Shown here: positions 1-6,896 of the stretch, in pieces
Position numbering within the stretch: the first letter of the stretch is position 1
How the letters are laid out: every line of letters starts with the position of its first letter
Assembly: GCA_023387775.1 (NCBI GenBank)
Contig: JAEWHN010000366.1
Span: 1-8,312 of the forward strand
Source: Pseudomonadota bacterium
GTDB lineage: Bacteria > Pseudomonadota > Alphaproteobacteria > Rhizobiales > Rhizobiaceae
Direction: 5' to 3'
Length of the DNA: 8,312 nucleotides
Notes under the pieces: model-generated
Database searches by the model: none
Told to the model about the DNA's origin: nothing
The model's input: the letters and a program-made list of their open reading frames with translations, nothing else
Program-made: the position numbers and the translations under genes

Positions 1-990
1 ATCCTCTATTACGACTACATCGCCGAATATGTCGAAAAGGGCGGCGCATTGCTGATCGCCGCCGGCCCCGAATATGCCGGCCAGCAATCCATCGCGCGCA
101 CGCCGCTCTTGCCGGCGCTGCCGGCAACGCCCACCGGCGAGGTGGTGGAAAAGGGCTTTTATCCGCGCCTCACCGATCTCGGTAAACGCCACCCGGTCAC
201 GCGAGGGCTGGAAGGCTCGACAGCCGAGCCACCGCACTGGAGCCGCTGGTTCCGCATCATCGGCATCAACCAGCCCGAGGGCGAGGTGGTGATGAAGGGT
301 CCGGATGACCGGCCGCTTTTGGTGCTCGACCGCAAGGGCGAAGGCCGCGTCGGCATGTTCCTGTCCGACCAGGGCTGGCTGTGGGCACGCGGCTATGAAG
401 GCGGCGGCCCGCATGTCTCGCTCTACCGGCGCATCGCCCACTGGCTGATGAAGGAGCCGGAACTGGAGGAAGAGCGCCTCACTGCCAGCGGCCGCGGCAT
501 GACGCTGGACGTGCGCCGCCAGACCATGAAGGACAACCCCGGCAACGCCCAGGTCATCACCCCCTCCGGCAAGGCCATGACCGTGCCGCTGGCGCAATCC
601 GAGCCCGGCATCTTCTCCGGCAGCGTGGTGACCAAGGAAATCGGCCTCTACCAGGTCGGCAATGGCGATCTCACGACGCTTGCCCATATCGGCCCGATCA
701 ACGCGCCCGAATACGGCGACATGGTTTCCACCGAGGCAGTCCTGAAGCCCTACGCGGAAAAGACCGGCGGCAGCGCGCGCCGGCTAGCCGAAGGGTCTGG
801 CATCGCCGTGCCCAGCATCGTTCCGGTGCGCGGCAATGCCGAGGCCGCCGGCCGCGACTGGATCGGGCTGAAGACCACCGACGACAGCGTGCTCAAATCG
901 GTGAGCCGCGTGCCGCTCTTCGCCGGCTTCTTCGGCCTCGGCCTTCTGCTCGTCGCCCTGGGAGCCATGTGGTACCGCGAGGGGCGGTAG
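1..990 (+). CDS. 3' part of membrane protein with glutamine-amidotransferase-like domain
   Basis: The reading frame is open from the first base and ends at TAG 988-990, so this is the last 329 residues of a gene that starts outside the window. Residues about 1-155 resemble the amidotransferase-like (flavodoxin-type) domain of large alphaproteobacterial membrane proteins: a buried strand after a Lys-Gly-Gly turn (LLIAAGPEY), a conserved HPVTRGL segment, and a strand-turn-helix ending near HWLMKEPE. I see no catalytic Cys-His-Glu set, so it is probably a non-enzymatic fold. Residues 160-255 look like a beta-rich domain. Residues about 306-325 (LFAGFFGLGLLLVALGAMWY) form one transmembrane helix followed by a short basic tail. 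From memory of the family, such proteins sit at the end of MoxR-DUF58-DUF4159 (BatA-like) clusters of unknown role, which predicts those genes just to the left. The family call is moderately sure; the function is unknown. Confidence 0.72.
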   Translation: MLYYDYIAEYVEKGGALLIAAGPEYAGQQSIARTPLLPALPATPTGEVVEKGFYPRLTDLGKRHPVTRGLEGSTAEPPHWSRWFRIIGINQPEGEVVMKGPDDRPLLVLDRKGEGRVGMFLSDQGWLWARGYEGGGPHVSLYRRIAHWLMKEPELEEERLTASGRGMTLDVRRQTMKDNPGNAQVITPSGKAMTVPLAQSEPGIFSGSVVTKEIGLYQVGNGDLTTLAHIGPINAPEYGDMVSTEAVLKPYAEKTGGSARRLAEGSGIAVPSIVPVRGNAEAAGRDWIGLKTTDDSVLKSVSRVPLFAGFFGLGLLLVALGAMWYREGR

Positions 991-1106
991 CGGGTTTCTG
1001 GCTGCAAAGCTTTCTCGGGGCTGACGACGTTCTAGTTCCCATCTCGGCTTTGCCTTGAGAAGTGGATAGCACAGCGAACCGCAGAGGTGGTGAACCTGTT
1101 GCGTCA

Positions 1107-1124
1107 GCCGGCATCGAAGCCGGC
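1107..1124. other. Small GC hairpin between convergent genes
   Basis: GCCGGC, a 6-nt spacer and GCCGGC can form a 6-bp stem. It lies 21 nt past the autotransporter stop on the minus strand, and also beyond the plus-strand gene that ends at 990. Neither side has a T-run, so it is at best a weak or Rho-assisted terminator. I see nothing else in the 154-nt gap apart from a short AAAGCTTT palindrome at 1006-1013. Confidence 0.3.
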
Positions 1125-1144
1125 GCCTTCAGCCCGCCACGTCC

Positions 1145-3301
1145 TCAAAACGCGATGCTCAGCCCCGCGCGCGCCACGGCGATGAAGGCCTGGTCGCTGC
1201 CATAGCCGGCCTCGACGGTGCCGTTGATCTGCATGCCCGGAGCGTTGACGAAGGTGAAGTCGGCGCCGGCGAAGCCGCGGATCGCGCCCCTGTCTCCGCC
1301 CGGGGTAAAGACGATGTCCTCCCCCAGAAGCGTGGCGGATACCCTGCCGCGGCTTTGTGCGATGCCGTCTATGCCGGCCCTCAGCCTCGTGGCCAGAACG
1401 CCGCTCTCGGTGGCCCATGGCGTCAGCGGCACGGCGACCTGGCCGCGCGCCTCGAAGACATGCACGTTGCGCGAGTCCACCCTCAGGGCATCCTCGGCCC
1501 CTCTCTCCTCATAGCCATCCAGAAACAGGCCGGCATAGCGCAGCCGCAGGCTGGGAACCACGACCGTGCCGCCGACTTCCATGCGCGTTCCGACCGCCAC
1601 CGAAGGGCTGACATAGACGCCGTCGAACTTGGCGTGCGCGGTCTCGATGCCGCCCAGCACCGTGTTGTTGGCAATGCGGCGGTCGCTGTTCTGGCGCATG
1701 GAGCCGACGGAAAGCGAAAGATCGGCGAAGTTCAGGAGCGACGCGTAGCCCAGATAGCCGCCGCCGAAGAAGCTGCTGTGGTCGATGTCGTGGATCGAAC
1801 CGTCGACGCGGGCCGAGCCGCCGGCCCCGCCGATAAAGCCACCGCCGCGCCAGTGATCGGAAACCTCTCCCTCGAGGCCGAACATCACGCCGCCGAGCGA
1901 GTTGCGGAAGCCCGCCTCGTCGTCCGAGCCGTCCTGTGAGCGATAGCCGCCCAGGGCTGTCGCCCAGAACACCGGCCCCATCTTCTCGGGCAGGGCGTCG
2001 GCGTCGAACGGCAGGTCGCCCGTCACGCCGAAGACGCCGCGGAACCCTTCCCCCCGCGCCACGGCGAGCCTGTCTTCCACCGCGCCGGCAATATTGCCCG
2101 TCAGGTCTGCCACCACCGCGTGAGCGCTGCTGAAGCCTGCCGTATCCAGCACCGCCACCTTGTCGCCGCTGACGACGAAGGGCCGGTTACCGGCCATCAC
2201 CACGTCGGGGAGAATGCCGGAAAAGGTCATCATCGCATTCAGCCCGGAGCCGAATGCAACGGTGTGGTCGCTGCCGCCGAAGACGATGTCACCCTGGATA
2301 GCCGTGCCGGCAAGCAGATTGAGCCTAGCATTGTTGCCGCCGACTGCGATCGCCGCGTAGCCATCGTTCAGGATCGTGCCGGAATTGATGACGACTGCGT
2401 TGTGGCCCCCGATAACGACGCCCATGGAATTCGCGCCGCGGGTGATGATCGAGCCGCTGTTGGCAATTTTCGCGTCGTTGCCACCGGCGACAATGCCTCC
2501 CGATACATCGCCGCTACTGACGATCGCTCCATTGTTGGAGATTGAGACGTGGTCCCCATTTGCAACCACGCCAAAGCTGGCCAGGCCGTTGGTCCGGATC
2601 AAACCATCGTTCGAGACCGTTACGCCGGTCGCGTGGGCAATAATGCCGGCGGTTCCAAAGCCGGACGTGTCGATCGTCCCCTTGTTCCTGACCTGACTGC
2701 CATTCCCAGCCGCCACAATGCCGGTCGATCCGTTGTTCAGGATCCGGATTAGGCCGTCGTTGGCGACGCTGGAGTCCTCCCCGAGCAGAAATATGCCGAC
2801 CCCGTTTACGCCGGAGATCGCGAGATTGCCCGAGCCGGAATTGCGCACCTGTGCGCGGGGGCCGTCCACCAGAATTCCAAAACCGGTGGCCTCGATCCCT
2901 CCATTGTTGAGGATCACCGCATCGGAGGTGCCCGGGCCAAGTATCCCGAACGCGTTTACGCCGGTCGAACGGATGAGGCCATTGTTGACGATGGTGGCGC
3001 CATCGCCAATGAAGAACGCGCCGGCCGAAAGGTCACCGAAGGTCTCGATCGTGCCGTCGTTGGTCAAGCGCTGGCGGTCGTCCAGCATCGCGACGCCATG
3101 TTCATTGGAGCCACTCGTGCTGATCTTGCCCCCGGCCTTCACCGTTCCGGTGTCGCCGGCGTTGCCCATGACCTTCTGCCCTTCCGTCTGTCCGGGCTGG
3201 ATCGTGAAGCTTTGGGAAAATGCTGGCCAGGAGGCCAATGCGGTGGCTGCAAAGAGGGAAATTGCAACCGAGCGCTGCTTGCCTGCAGGAATCAATGCCA
3301 T
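1145..3301 (-). CDS. Autotransporter with repeat passenger and C-terminal beta-barrel
   Basis: This complete 718-residue type V secretion protein should be exported by Sec and inserted into the outer membrane, where the barrel displays the passenger. Residues 1 to about 30 are a signal peptide: basic start (GKQR), hydrophobic core (VAISLFAATALA), probable cleavage after AFS or AFSQS. Residues about 55-350 are roughly twelve degenerate repeats of about 25 residues with consensus xNxGxIxTxGxxxxGIVxxGxxxxV, as expected of a beta-helical passenger. Residues about 350-440 link to the barrel. Residues about 440-718 fit an autotransporter beta-domain: it opens with FWATALGGYRSQDG, has alternating amphipathic strands and many Gly/aromatic residues, and ends in the C-terminal Phe (LSIAF) recognised by the Bam machinery. 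The ATG at 3301 is chosen for its signal peptide and the GAGGTG ribosome site 2 nt upstream. The gene follows the cho operon on the same strand, but a strong hairpin lies between, so it is probably transcribed separately. The ligand or host target is unknown; I see no protease triad. Confidence 0.9.
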   Translation of the reverse strand: MALIPAGKQRSVAISLFAATALASWPAFSQSFTIQPGQTEGQKVMGNAGDTGTVKAGGKISTSGSNEHGVAMLDDRQRLTNDGTIETFGDLSAGAFFIGDGATIVNNGLIRSTGVNAFGILGPGTSDAVILNNGGIEATGFGILVDGPRAQVRNSGSGNLAISGVNGVGIFLLGEDSSVANDGLIRILNNGSTGIVAAGNGSQVRNKGTIDTSGFGTAGIIAHATGVTVSNDGLIRTNGLASFGVVANGDHVSISNNGAIVSSGDVSGGIVAGGNDAKIANSGSIITRGANSMGVVIGGHNAVVINSGTILNDGYAAIAVGGNNARLNLLAGTAIQGDIVFGGSDHTVAFGSGLNAMMTFSGILPDVVMAGNRPFVVSGDKVAVLDTAGFSSAHAVVADLTGNIAGAVEDRLAVARGEGFRGVFGVTGDLPFDADALPEKMGPVFWATALGGYRSQDGSDDEAGFRNSLGGVMFGLEGEVSDHWRGGGFIGGAGGSARVDGSIHDIDHSSFFGGGYLGYASLLNFADLSLSVGSMRQNSDRRIANNTVLGGIETAHAKFDGVYVSPSVAVGTRMEVGGTVVVPSLRLRYAGLFLDGYEERGAEDALRVDSRNVHVFEARGQVAVPLTPWATESGVLATRLRAGIDGIAQSRGRVSATLLGEDIVFTPGGDRGAIRGFAGADFTFVNAPGMQINGTVEAGYGSDQAFIAVARAGLSIAF
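2252..3139 (-). repeat. Degenerate ~75-bp (25-residue) tandem repeats of the autotransporter passenger
   Basis: The translated frame repeats about every 25 residues. Unit starts include NDGTIETFG (81), NNGLIRSTG (106), NNGGIEATG (132), NDGLIRILN (181), NKGTIDTSG (206), NDGLIRTNG (231), NNGAIVSSG (256), NSGSIITRG (281) and NSGTILNDG (306). Each is usually followed about ten residues later by G-I/V-V and then a G-N/D turn. Between residues 181 and 306 the spacing is exactly 25 each time, while the earlier units vary in length. At DNA level the copies have diverged and share only short words such as TTTACGCCGG on the plus strand, so the array is old rather than a recent expansion. Confidence 0.85.
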
Positions 3302-3413
3302 GTCACCTCGCGAATATATGCGCGCCGCATTGCTGTCGGGAAACCGACTTTGACCCTATCGACGGTGGTTTTTCAAGCGTTGCTTTCGCCTCATGTGGAA
3401 ACCACAAGATAGA
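3302..3413 (-). promoter_or_regulatory. 5' region of the autotransporter gene
   Basis: Minus-strand leader of 112 nt. A GAGGTG ribosome site (3304-3309) sits 2 nt before the ATG. A candidate -35 TTGAAA occurs at 3371-3376 on the minus strand, but no convincing -10 lies 16-18 nt away. TATATT (3312-3317) looks like a -10 but is so close to the ATG that it would give an almost leaderless transcript. A 5-bp hairpin (3335-3348: GTCGG, GAAA, CCGAC on the plus strand) lies between them. The promoter is therefore not settled. Confidence 0.35.
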
Positions 3414-3449
3414 AACGCGCCGGAAGACGTGTAAATCTTCCGGCGCGTT
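3414..3449 (-). terminator. Probable terminator of the choXWV operon
   Basis: A perfect 14-bp inverted repeat (AACGCGCCGGAAGA, 8-nt loop, TCTTCCGGCGCGTT) begins 30 nt past the choV stop. Read on the minus strand it is followed by TTTCTATCTTG, a moderately T-rich tail. Its position between choV and the autotransporter, which share a strand, fits an intrinsic terminator that separates the two units. The tail is imperfect, so some readthrough is possible. Confidence 0.75.
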
Positions 3450-3479
3450 CCATTTATGCAACGTTCGATGTTGGCTTTA

Positions 3480-4664
3480 TTATCGCCGCAACACGGCCGA
3501 CAGCACGTCGCGGATGCCGATCGCGCCGACGAAGCGCGACTGTTCGTCAAACAGCGCCACGGGCGAGGTCTGCGAGCGGTGCATGGCCAGCATCACCGTC
3601 TTCAGCGTGGTTCCCGGCCGCGCCCAGAACACGCGCGGCGCGTCGGGCGGCAGCGTTTCCACCTCGTCGCAGGAAACCCAGATCGCCGGGTGCCCGTTGC
3701 GCTCGGCCGCGGTCACCAGCCCGTCCCGGTCGATCTTGAAGCGGGTGGTCTGGCGGCGATCCAGCCACAGCCAACCGTCCCCGCCGGCGTGCTCCAGATC
3801 GCGGCGGTCGCGCATCACGTTCCAGGCCGTCAGCACCGACAGCGGGTTCACGTTGGAGATGAAGTCGCGCACATAGTCGCTGGCGGGGCGCAGCACGATG
3901 TCCTCCGGCGCGCCCGTCTGCACGATGCGCCCGCCCTCCATGATGGAGATGTGGGTGCCGATCTTCAGCGCCTCTTCCAGGTCGTGGCTGACGAAGATGA
4001 TCGTCTTCTTCAGTTTGTCCTGGAGCTGCAGCAGCTCGTCCTGCAGCTTGGTGCGGATCAGCGGGTCCAGCGCCGAGAACGGCTCGTCCATCAACAGGAT
4101 CGGCGCTTCCGTGGCGAAGGCGCGCGCCAGGCCCACGCGCTGCTGCATGCCGCCGGAAAGCTCATGCGCGTATTTCTTCGACCACTGGTCGAGCCCGACC
4201 AGCGCCAGCTGCTTCCTCACGCGCTCCTTGCGCTCAGCATCCGGCACACCGGAGAGCTCCAGGCCGAAGCCGACATTCTCCTCCACCGTGCGCCACGGCA
4301 GGAGGCCGAACTGCTGGAACACCATGGCCACGCGCGTCTGCCGAATGTGGCGCAGCGTGGCCGCGTCGCAGCTTGCCACGTCCACCATTCGACCGCCATC
4401 CTTCACCATCACGCTGCCGCGTGCCGGCACATTCAGCAGGTTGACCGCGCGCAGCAGCGTGGATTTGCCGGAGCCCGACAGCCCCATCAGCACCGAGATC
4501 TCGCCCTCTTTGACCGTCAGGTTGCAGCCGGCGCAGCCCAGCACCGCGCCGGTCTTTTCGAGGATCTCGGCGCGGCTCGCGCCCTTGTCGATCAGCTCCA
4601 GCGCCTCCTTCTGGGCAGTGCCGAAGACGATGTCGACATTCTTGAAATCGACGGCCGCGCTCAT
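3480..4664 (-). CDS. choV: Choline ABC transporter ATP-binding protein ChoV
   Basis: This 394-residue cytoplasmic ATPase energises choline import through ChoW. The ABC elements are all present: Walker A GLSGSGKST (61-69), Q-loop FQQFGLLPW (116-124), signature LSGGMQQR (169-176), Walker B ILLMDE (189-194), D-loop SALD (197-200) and H-loop His227. An N-terminal extension of about 50 residues (FKNVDIVFG, then a helix with ALELIDKGA) precedes the P-loop domain, as in the ProV/ChoV quaternary-amine branch. The C-terminal 110 residues carry a CBS-like segment (about 348-394: RPGTTLKTVML, SPVALFDEQ, FVGAIGIRDVLSAVL), which in OpuA/ProV relatives has a regulatory role. The ATG at 4664 overlaps the choW stop as ATGA, implying coupled translation. 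The frame stays open 759 nt further upstream, but that stretch is choW read out of frame. An oddity is Cys44-Ala-Gly-Cys47 just before the ATPase core. Choline specificity is inferred from the neighbouring ChoX. Confidence 0.93.
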   Translation of the reverse strand: MSAAVDFKNVDIVFGTAQKEALELIDKGASRAEILEKTGAVLGCAGCNLTVKEGEISVLMGLSGSGKSTLLRAVNLLNVPARGSVMVKDGGRMVDVASCDAATLRHIRQTRVAMVFQQFGLLPWRTVEENVGFGLELSGVPDAERKERVRKQLALVGLDQWSKKYAHELSGGMQQRVGLARAFATEAPILLMDEPFSALDPLIRTKLQDELLQLQDKLKKTIIFVSHDLEEALKIGTHISIMEGGRIVQTGAPEDIVLRPASDYVRDFISNVNPLSVLTAWNVMRDRRDLEHAGGDGWLWLDRRQTTRFKIDRDGLVTAAERNGHPAIWVSCDEVETLPPDAPRVFWARPGTTLKTVMLAMHRSQTSPVALFDEQSRFVGAIGIRDVLSAVLRR

Positions 4665-5515
4665 TTTGCGCCTCCCGTGCCAATGCGGCTCATGCGGTCG
4701 AGGATGATGGCGAGAATGACGATGGCCAGCCCGGCCTCGAGCCCGAGCGGGATGTTCACCGAGTTCAGCGCGCGCACCACCGGCTTGCCCAGTCCGTTGG
4801 CGCCAATCAGGGCGGCAATCACCACCATAGACAGCGAAAGCATGATGCACTGTGTCAGGCCGGCCATGATGGTCGGCAGCGCGGCCGGCAGCTCCACCTT
4901 CCACAGCAATTGCCGCCTGGTGGCGCCGAATGCCTCGCCGGCCTCGATCATCGGCTTGGGCACCGAGGTGATGCCGAGATAGGTGAGCCGGATGGGCGCG
5001 GGCGCGGCGAAAATCACGGTGACGATCAGGCCCGGCGCGATGCCGAGGCCGAAAAGGATCAGTACCGGAATGAGATAGACGAAGGTGGGCATGGTCTGCA
5101 TCAGGTCGAGCACCGGCTGCAGCACGCGGTAGCCGCGCTCGCTGTGGGCGGCCCAGATGCCTATCGGCACGCCGATGGCCATGGACGCCGCCGCAGCGGA
5201 CACCACCAGCACCAGCGTCTCGATGGTTTCCTTCCACAGCCCCTGGTTGACGATGAACAGCAGCCCTATCGCGACGCCAAGCGTCAGCTTCCAGGAGCGC
5301 TGCAGATACCACGCCACCAGCGCTATCAGCGCTATCAGCGCGATCGGCGGAAGCCACAGCAGCGCGTCGACCAGACCCTCCAGCGCAAGCGCAAGACCGG
5401 AAGCGATCGAATCGAAAAACCATTCGAAATTCGTGGTCAGGAAATCAAAGAATTGCTTGCCCCAGCGCCCGATCGGAACCTTGACGCCCGAGATAAATGC
5501 CGAAACCGGATCCAC
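4661..5515 (-). CDS. choW: Choline ABC transporter permease ChoW
   Basis: This 284-residue inner-membrane permease, presumably acting as a homodimer, forms the choline channel. Hydrophobic segments lie at about 40-68, 77-90, 97-122, 143-170, 215-240 and 258-272, a typical layout for the ProW/OpuAB type. The cytoplasmic EAA loop that docks on the ATPase is clear at 191-216 (EAGEAFGATRRQLLWKVELP and following residues). An N-terminal stretch (FFDFLTTNFEWFFDSIASGL) matches the leader region of glycine-betaine/choline permeases. The start is GTG at 5515, supported by GAGGAG 5 nt upstream; no ATG is better placed. The stop overlaps the choV ATG. Residues 58-66 are encoded by a 9-bp triplicate giving IALIALIAL. 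The length is normal for the family. Confidence 0.92.
   Translation of the reverse strand: MDPVSAFISGVKVPIGRWGKQFFDFLTTNFEWFFDSIASGLALALEGLVDALLWLPPIALIALIALVAWYLQRSWKLTLGVAIGLLFIVNQGLWKETIETLVLVVSAAAASMAIGVPIGIWAAHSERGYRVLQPVLDLMQTMPTFVYLIPVLILFGLGIAPGLIVTVIFAAPAPIRLTYLGITSVPKPMIEAGEAFGATRRQLLWKVELPAALPTIMAGLTQCIMLSLSMVVIAALIGANGLGKPVVRALNSVNIPLGLEAGLAIVILAIILDRMSRIGTGGAK
5318..5344. repeat. Three tandem 9-bp copies inside choW
   Basis: CAGCGCTAT, CAGCGCTAT and CAGCGCGAT stand head to tail (plus-strand reading), with one mismatch in the third. On the coding strand they give Ile-Ala-Leu three times within a predicted transmembrane helix of ChoW. Each unit is three codons, so gain or loss would keep the frame but change helix length. 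Confidence 0.85.
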
Positions 5516-5580
5516 CCTATCTCCTCTCGTTCATTGCCTCCCCCGGTGCGGGGGTGGCGCCGCTCCCACCCATGGAGCAA

Positions 5581-5610
5581 ACGGCGGGGCAGCCATTGCC
5601 GCCCCGCCGT
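5581..5610 (-). promoter_or_regulatory. Intercistronic hairpin between choX and choW
   Basis: ACGGCGGGGC, 10 nt and GCCCCGCCGT form a perfect 10-bp, nearly all G-C stem. It begins 19 nt after the choX stop and lies 65 nt before the choW start. Read on the minus strand only a short TTTG follows, so it is unlikely to stop all transcription. In binding-protein-dependent transporters such hairpins commonly protect the upstream mRNA or cause partial termination, so that the binding protein is made in excess. A second small hairpin (CCCCCG, GTG, CGGGGG at 5540-5554) lies closer to choW. Confidence 0.7.
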
Positions 5611-5629
5611 CAAGATTTCACGTTGGCGC

Positions 5630-6577
5630 TCAGAGGCCGAGGGCCGACTTGACCGCAGCCGTCGCGTCGCCGCCGTCGAAGGTCGTCACGCCCTCGAGCC
5701 AGGGCGTCATTGCCTCGGGATTGGCCTTCAGCCAGGCAGTCGCGGCTGCCTTCGGCTCGGCGCTGTCATTGAGGATCGCGCCCATGATCTCGTTTTCCAT
5801 CTTCAGCGAGAAAACCAGATTGGTCAGGAACTTGCCGATGTTCGGGCACTCGGTGGCATAGCCGGCGCGAACGTTGGTCGCGACCGTAGCGCCCCCGAAA
5901 TCCGGACCGAACACGTCATCGCCGCCGGTCAGATACTTCATGTCGACCATGGAGTTCATCGGGTGCGGTTCCCAGCCCAGGAAAACCACGTCCTTCTTGG
6001 CGCCCGCCGCCTTGGTCACCGCCGAAAGCATGCCGGCTTCCGAGCTTTCCACCAGATCGAAACCCTTGAGACCGAAGGTGTCGGCTTCGATCATGTCGAG
6101 GATCAGCCGGTTGCCGTCGTTGCCGGCCTCGATGCCATAGATCTTGTTGTCCAGCTTGTCCTTGAACTTGGCGATATCGGCGAAGTCCTTGAGGCCGGCC
6201 TCATAGGTGTAGGACGGCACCGCAAGCGTGTACTTCGCGCCTTCCAGGTTCACCACCAGCGTCTCGACCGACTTGTCTTCCTGATAGGGCTTGATGTCGG
6301 CTTCCATGGTCGGCATCCAGTTGCCCAGGAACACGTCGATGTTCTTGGCCTTCAGCGACGCATAGGTCACCGGCACCGACAGCACCTGCACGTCGGGCGC
6401 ATAGCCCAGCGCCTCGAGGATGACCGACGCGGTAGCAGTCGTGGAGGTGATGTCGGTCCAACCGACATCCGAGAAACGCACTTTCTTGCAGCTTTCGGAT
6501 TCGGCTGCGAGCGCGCTGCCCGAAAAAAGAACCGCCGCCATACCGAATGACATGGCGAATGATTTCATACGCGACAT
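5630..6577 (-). CDS. choX: Choline-binding periplasmic protein ChoX
   Basis: This 315-residue high-affinity periplasmic receptor delivers choline to ChoWV. A signal peptide covers residues 1 to about 24 (SRMKSF, AMSFGMAAVLFSG, ALA cleavage). It belongs to the OpuAC/ProX-like substrate-binding family; FSDVGWTD, FLGNWMPTME and VFLGWEPHPMN are family hallmarks. The ligand-box residues known for Sinorhizobium ChoX (Trp43, Asp45, Trp90, Tyr119, Asn156, Trp205) all have counterparts at a constant shift of three: Trp40, Asp42, Trp87, Tyr116, Asn153 and Trp202. This argues strongly for choline rather than glycine betaine or proline betaine. Cys30 and Cys244 are the only cysteines in the mature protein and could form a disulfide. 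The ATG at 6577 is chosen because GGGAGA lies 7 nt upstream and the signal peptide follows at once; an ATG three codons later is less well spaced. It is the first gene of choXWV, and a palindrome 59 nt upstream probably controls it. Confidence 0.94.
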   Translation of the reverse strand: MSRMKSFAMSFGMAAVLFSGSALAAESESCKKVRFSDVGWTDITSTTATASVILEALGYAPDVQVLSVPVTYASLKAKNIDVFLGNWMPTMEADIKPYQEDKSVETLVVNLEGAKYTLAVPSYTYEAGLKDFADIAKFKDKLDNKIYGIEAGNDGNRLILDMIEADTFGLKGFDLVESSEAGMLSAVTKAAGAKKDVVFLGWEPHPMNSMVDMKYLTGGDDVFGPDFGGATVATNVRAGYATECPNIGKFLTNLVFSLKMENEIMGAILNDSAEPKAAATAWLKANPEAMTPWLEGVTTFDGGDATAAVKSALGL

Positions 6578-6896
6578 AGGCGTGTCTCCCATTGAAAATT
6601 GCTGGCAGAGCGAAAGGTGTGCGGCGTAATGCCGTTGATGTTTTAGCCAAACATCATTTTGGAATGGTTTCAAGCTTGGCGGGTGGGCAAGTCGCGGCGC
6701 GAAGTTTGCTGGAGGCGACAAATTCGCCCTCCACACGCGACATGCCGCCCCCTCTGCGCTCGCACATATTACCCGCTACAGGTTGTGATGAGCGTCAAAA
6801 CGAAATATTCCGAAGGTGGCGATTTGATCATGCCGGTCGCTGCGCCGATAGGCCGCGGTTTTCGCGCCTGTCCATCGAGAGGAACACGGAAAACAG
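6578..6896. promoter_or_regulatory. Divergent control region between choX and the DUF2333 gene
   Basis: This 319-nt region lies between divergent starts. Towards choX (minus strand) it holds GGGAGA (6585-6590), the palindrome at 6636-6656 and a possible -35 TTGAAA (6668-6673) whose -10 would fall within the palindrome. Towards the plus-strand gene, TTGTGA (6783-6788), 17 nt and TATTCC (6806-6811) form a weak sigma70-like promoter. I see no convincing small gene: short frames here overlap the promoter elements and lack a good ribosome site. Confidence 0.5.
6636..6656. promoter_or_regulatory. Operator-like palindrome upstream of choX
   Basis: TGATGTTT, a 5-nt spacer TAGCC and AAACATCA make a perfect 8-bp inverted repeat. 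It is centred about 69 nt upstream of the choX ATG, where a repressor or activator site would be expected. It is A/T-rich in a G/C-rich setting and has no T-tail or coding role, so a protein-binding site is likelier than a terminator. The cognate regulator is not in the window. Confidence 0.6.

Noticed and set aside
1355..1939. Plus-strand frame of 194 codons opposite the autotransporter barrel
   Set aside because: Antisense to a convincing beta-barrel coding sequence and of low complexity.
2252..3139. CRISPR-like array, because of regular spacing of similar words
   Set aside because: The period is 75 bp, the copies are degenerate, and they lie in frame within a coding sequence. They are protein repeats, not direct repeats with unique spacers.
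3414..3449. Inverted repeat as a possible mobile-element end or attachment site
   Set aside because: A single copy with no transposase or integrase nearby; the position right after choV fits a terminator better.
3456..4982. Long open frame on the plus strand opposite choV and choW (508 codons)
   Set aside because: It is rich in His, Arg, Gln and Ala with no recognisable domain and lies antisense to well-identified genes. This is the usual GC-bias artefact.
4665..5423. Upstream extension of the choV frame into choW, suggesting a 647-residue fusion
   Set aside because: The extension is Arg/Ala-rich nonsense. The true ChoV start at 4664 forms an ATGA overlap with choW and begins the family N-terminus.
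4910..6550. Long open frame on the plus strand opposite choW and choX (546 codons)
   Set aside because: Same antisense artefact: low-complexity His/Arg/Gly-rich composition, and it crosses the choX-choW gap and its hairpin.
6578..6736. Upstream extension of choX (53 extra codons)
   Set aside because: It would bury the signal peptide and run through the palindrome and promoter region. The ATG at 6577 has a good ribosome site.
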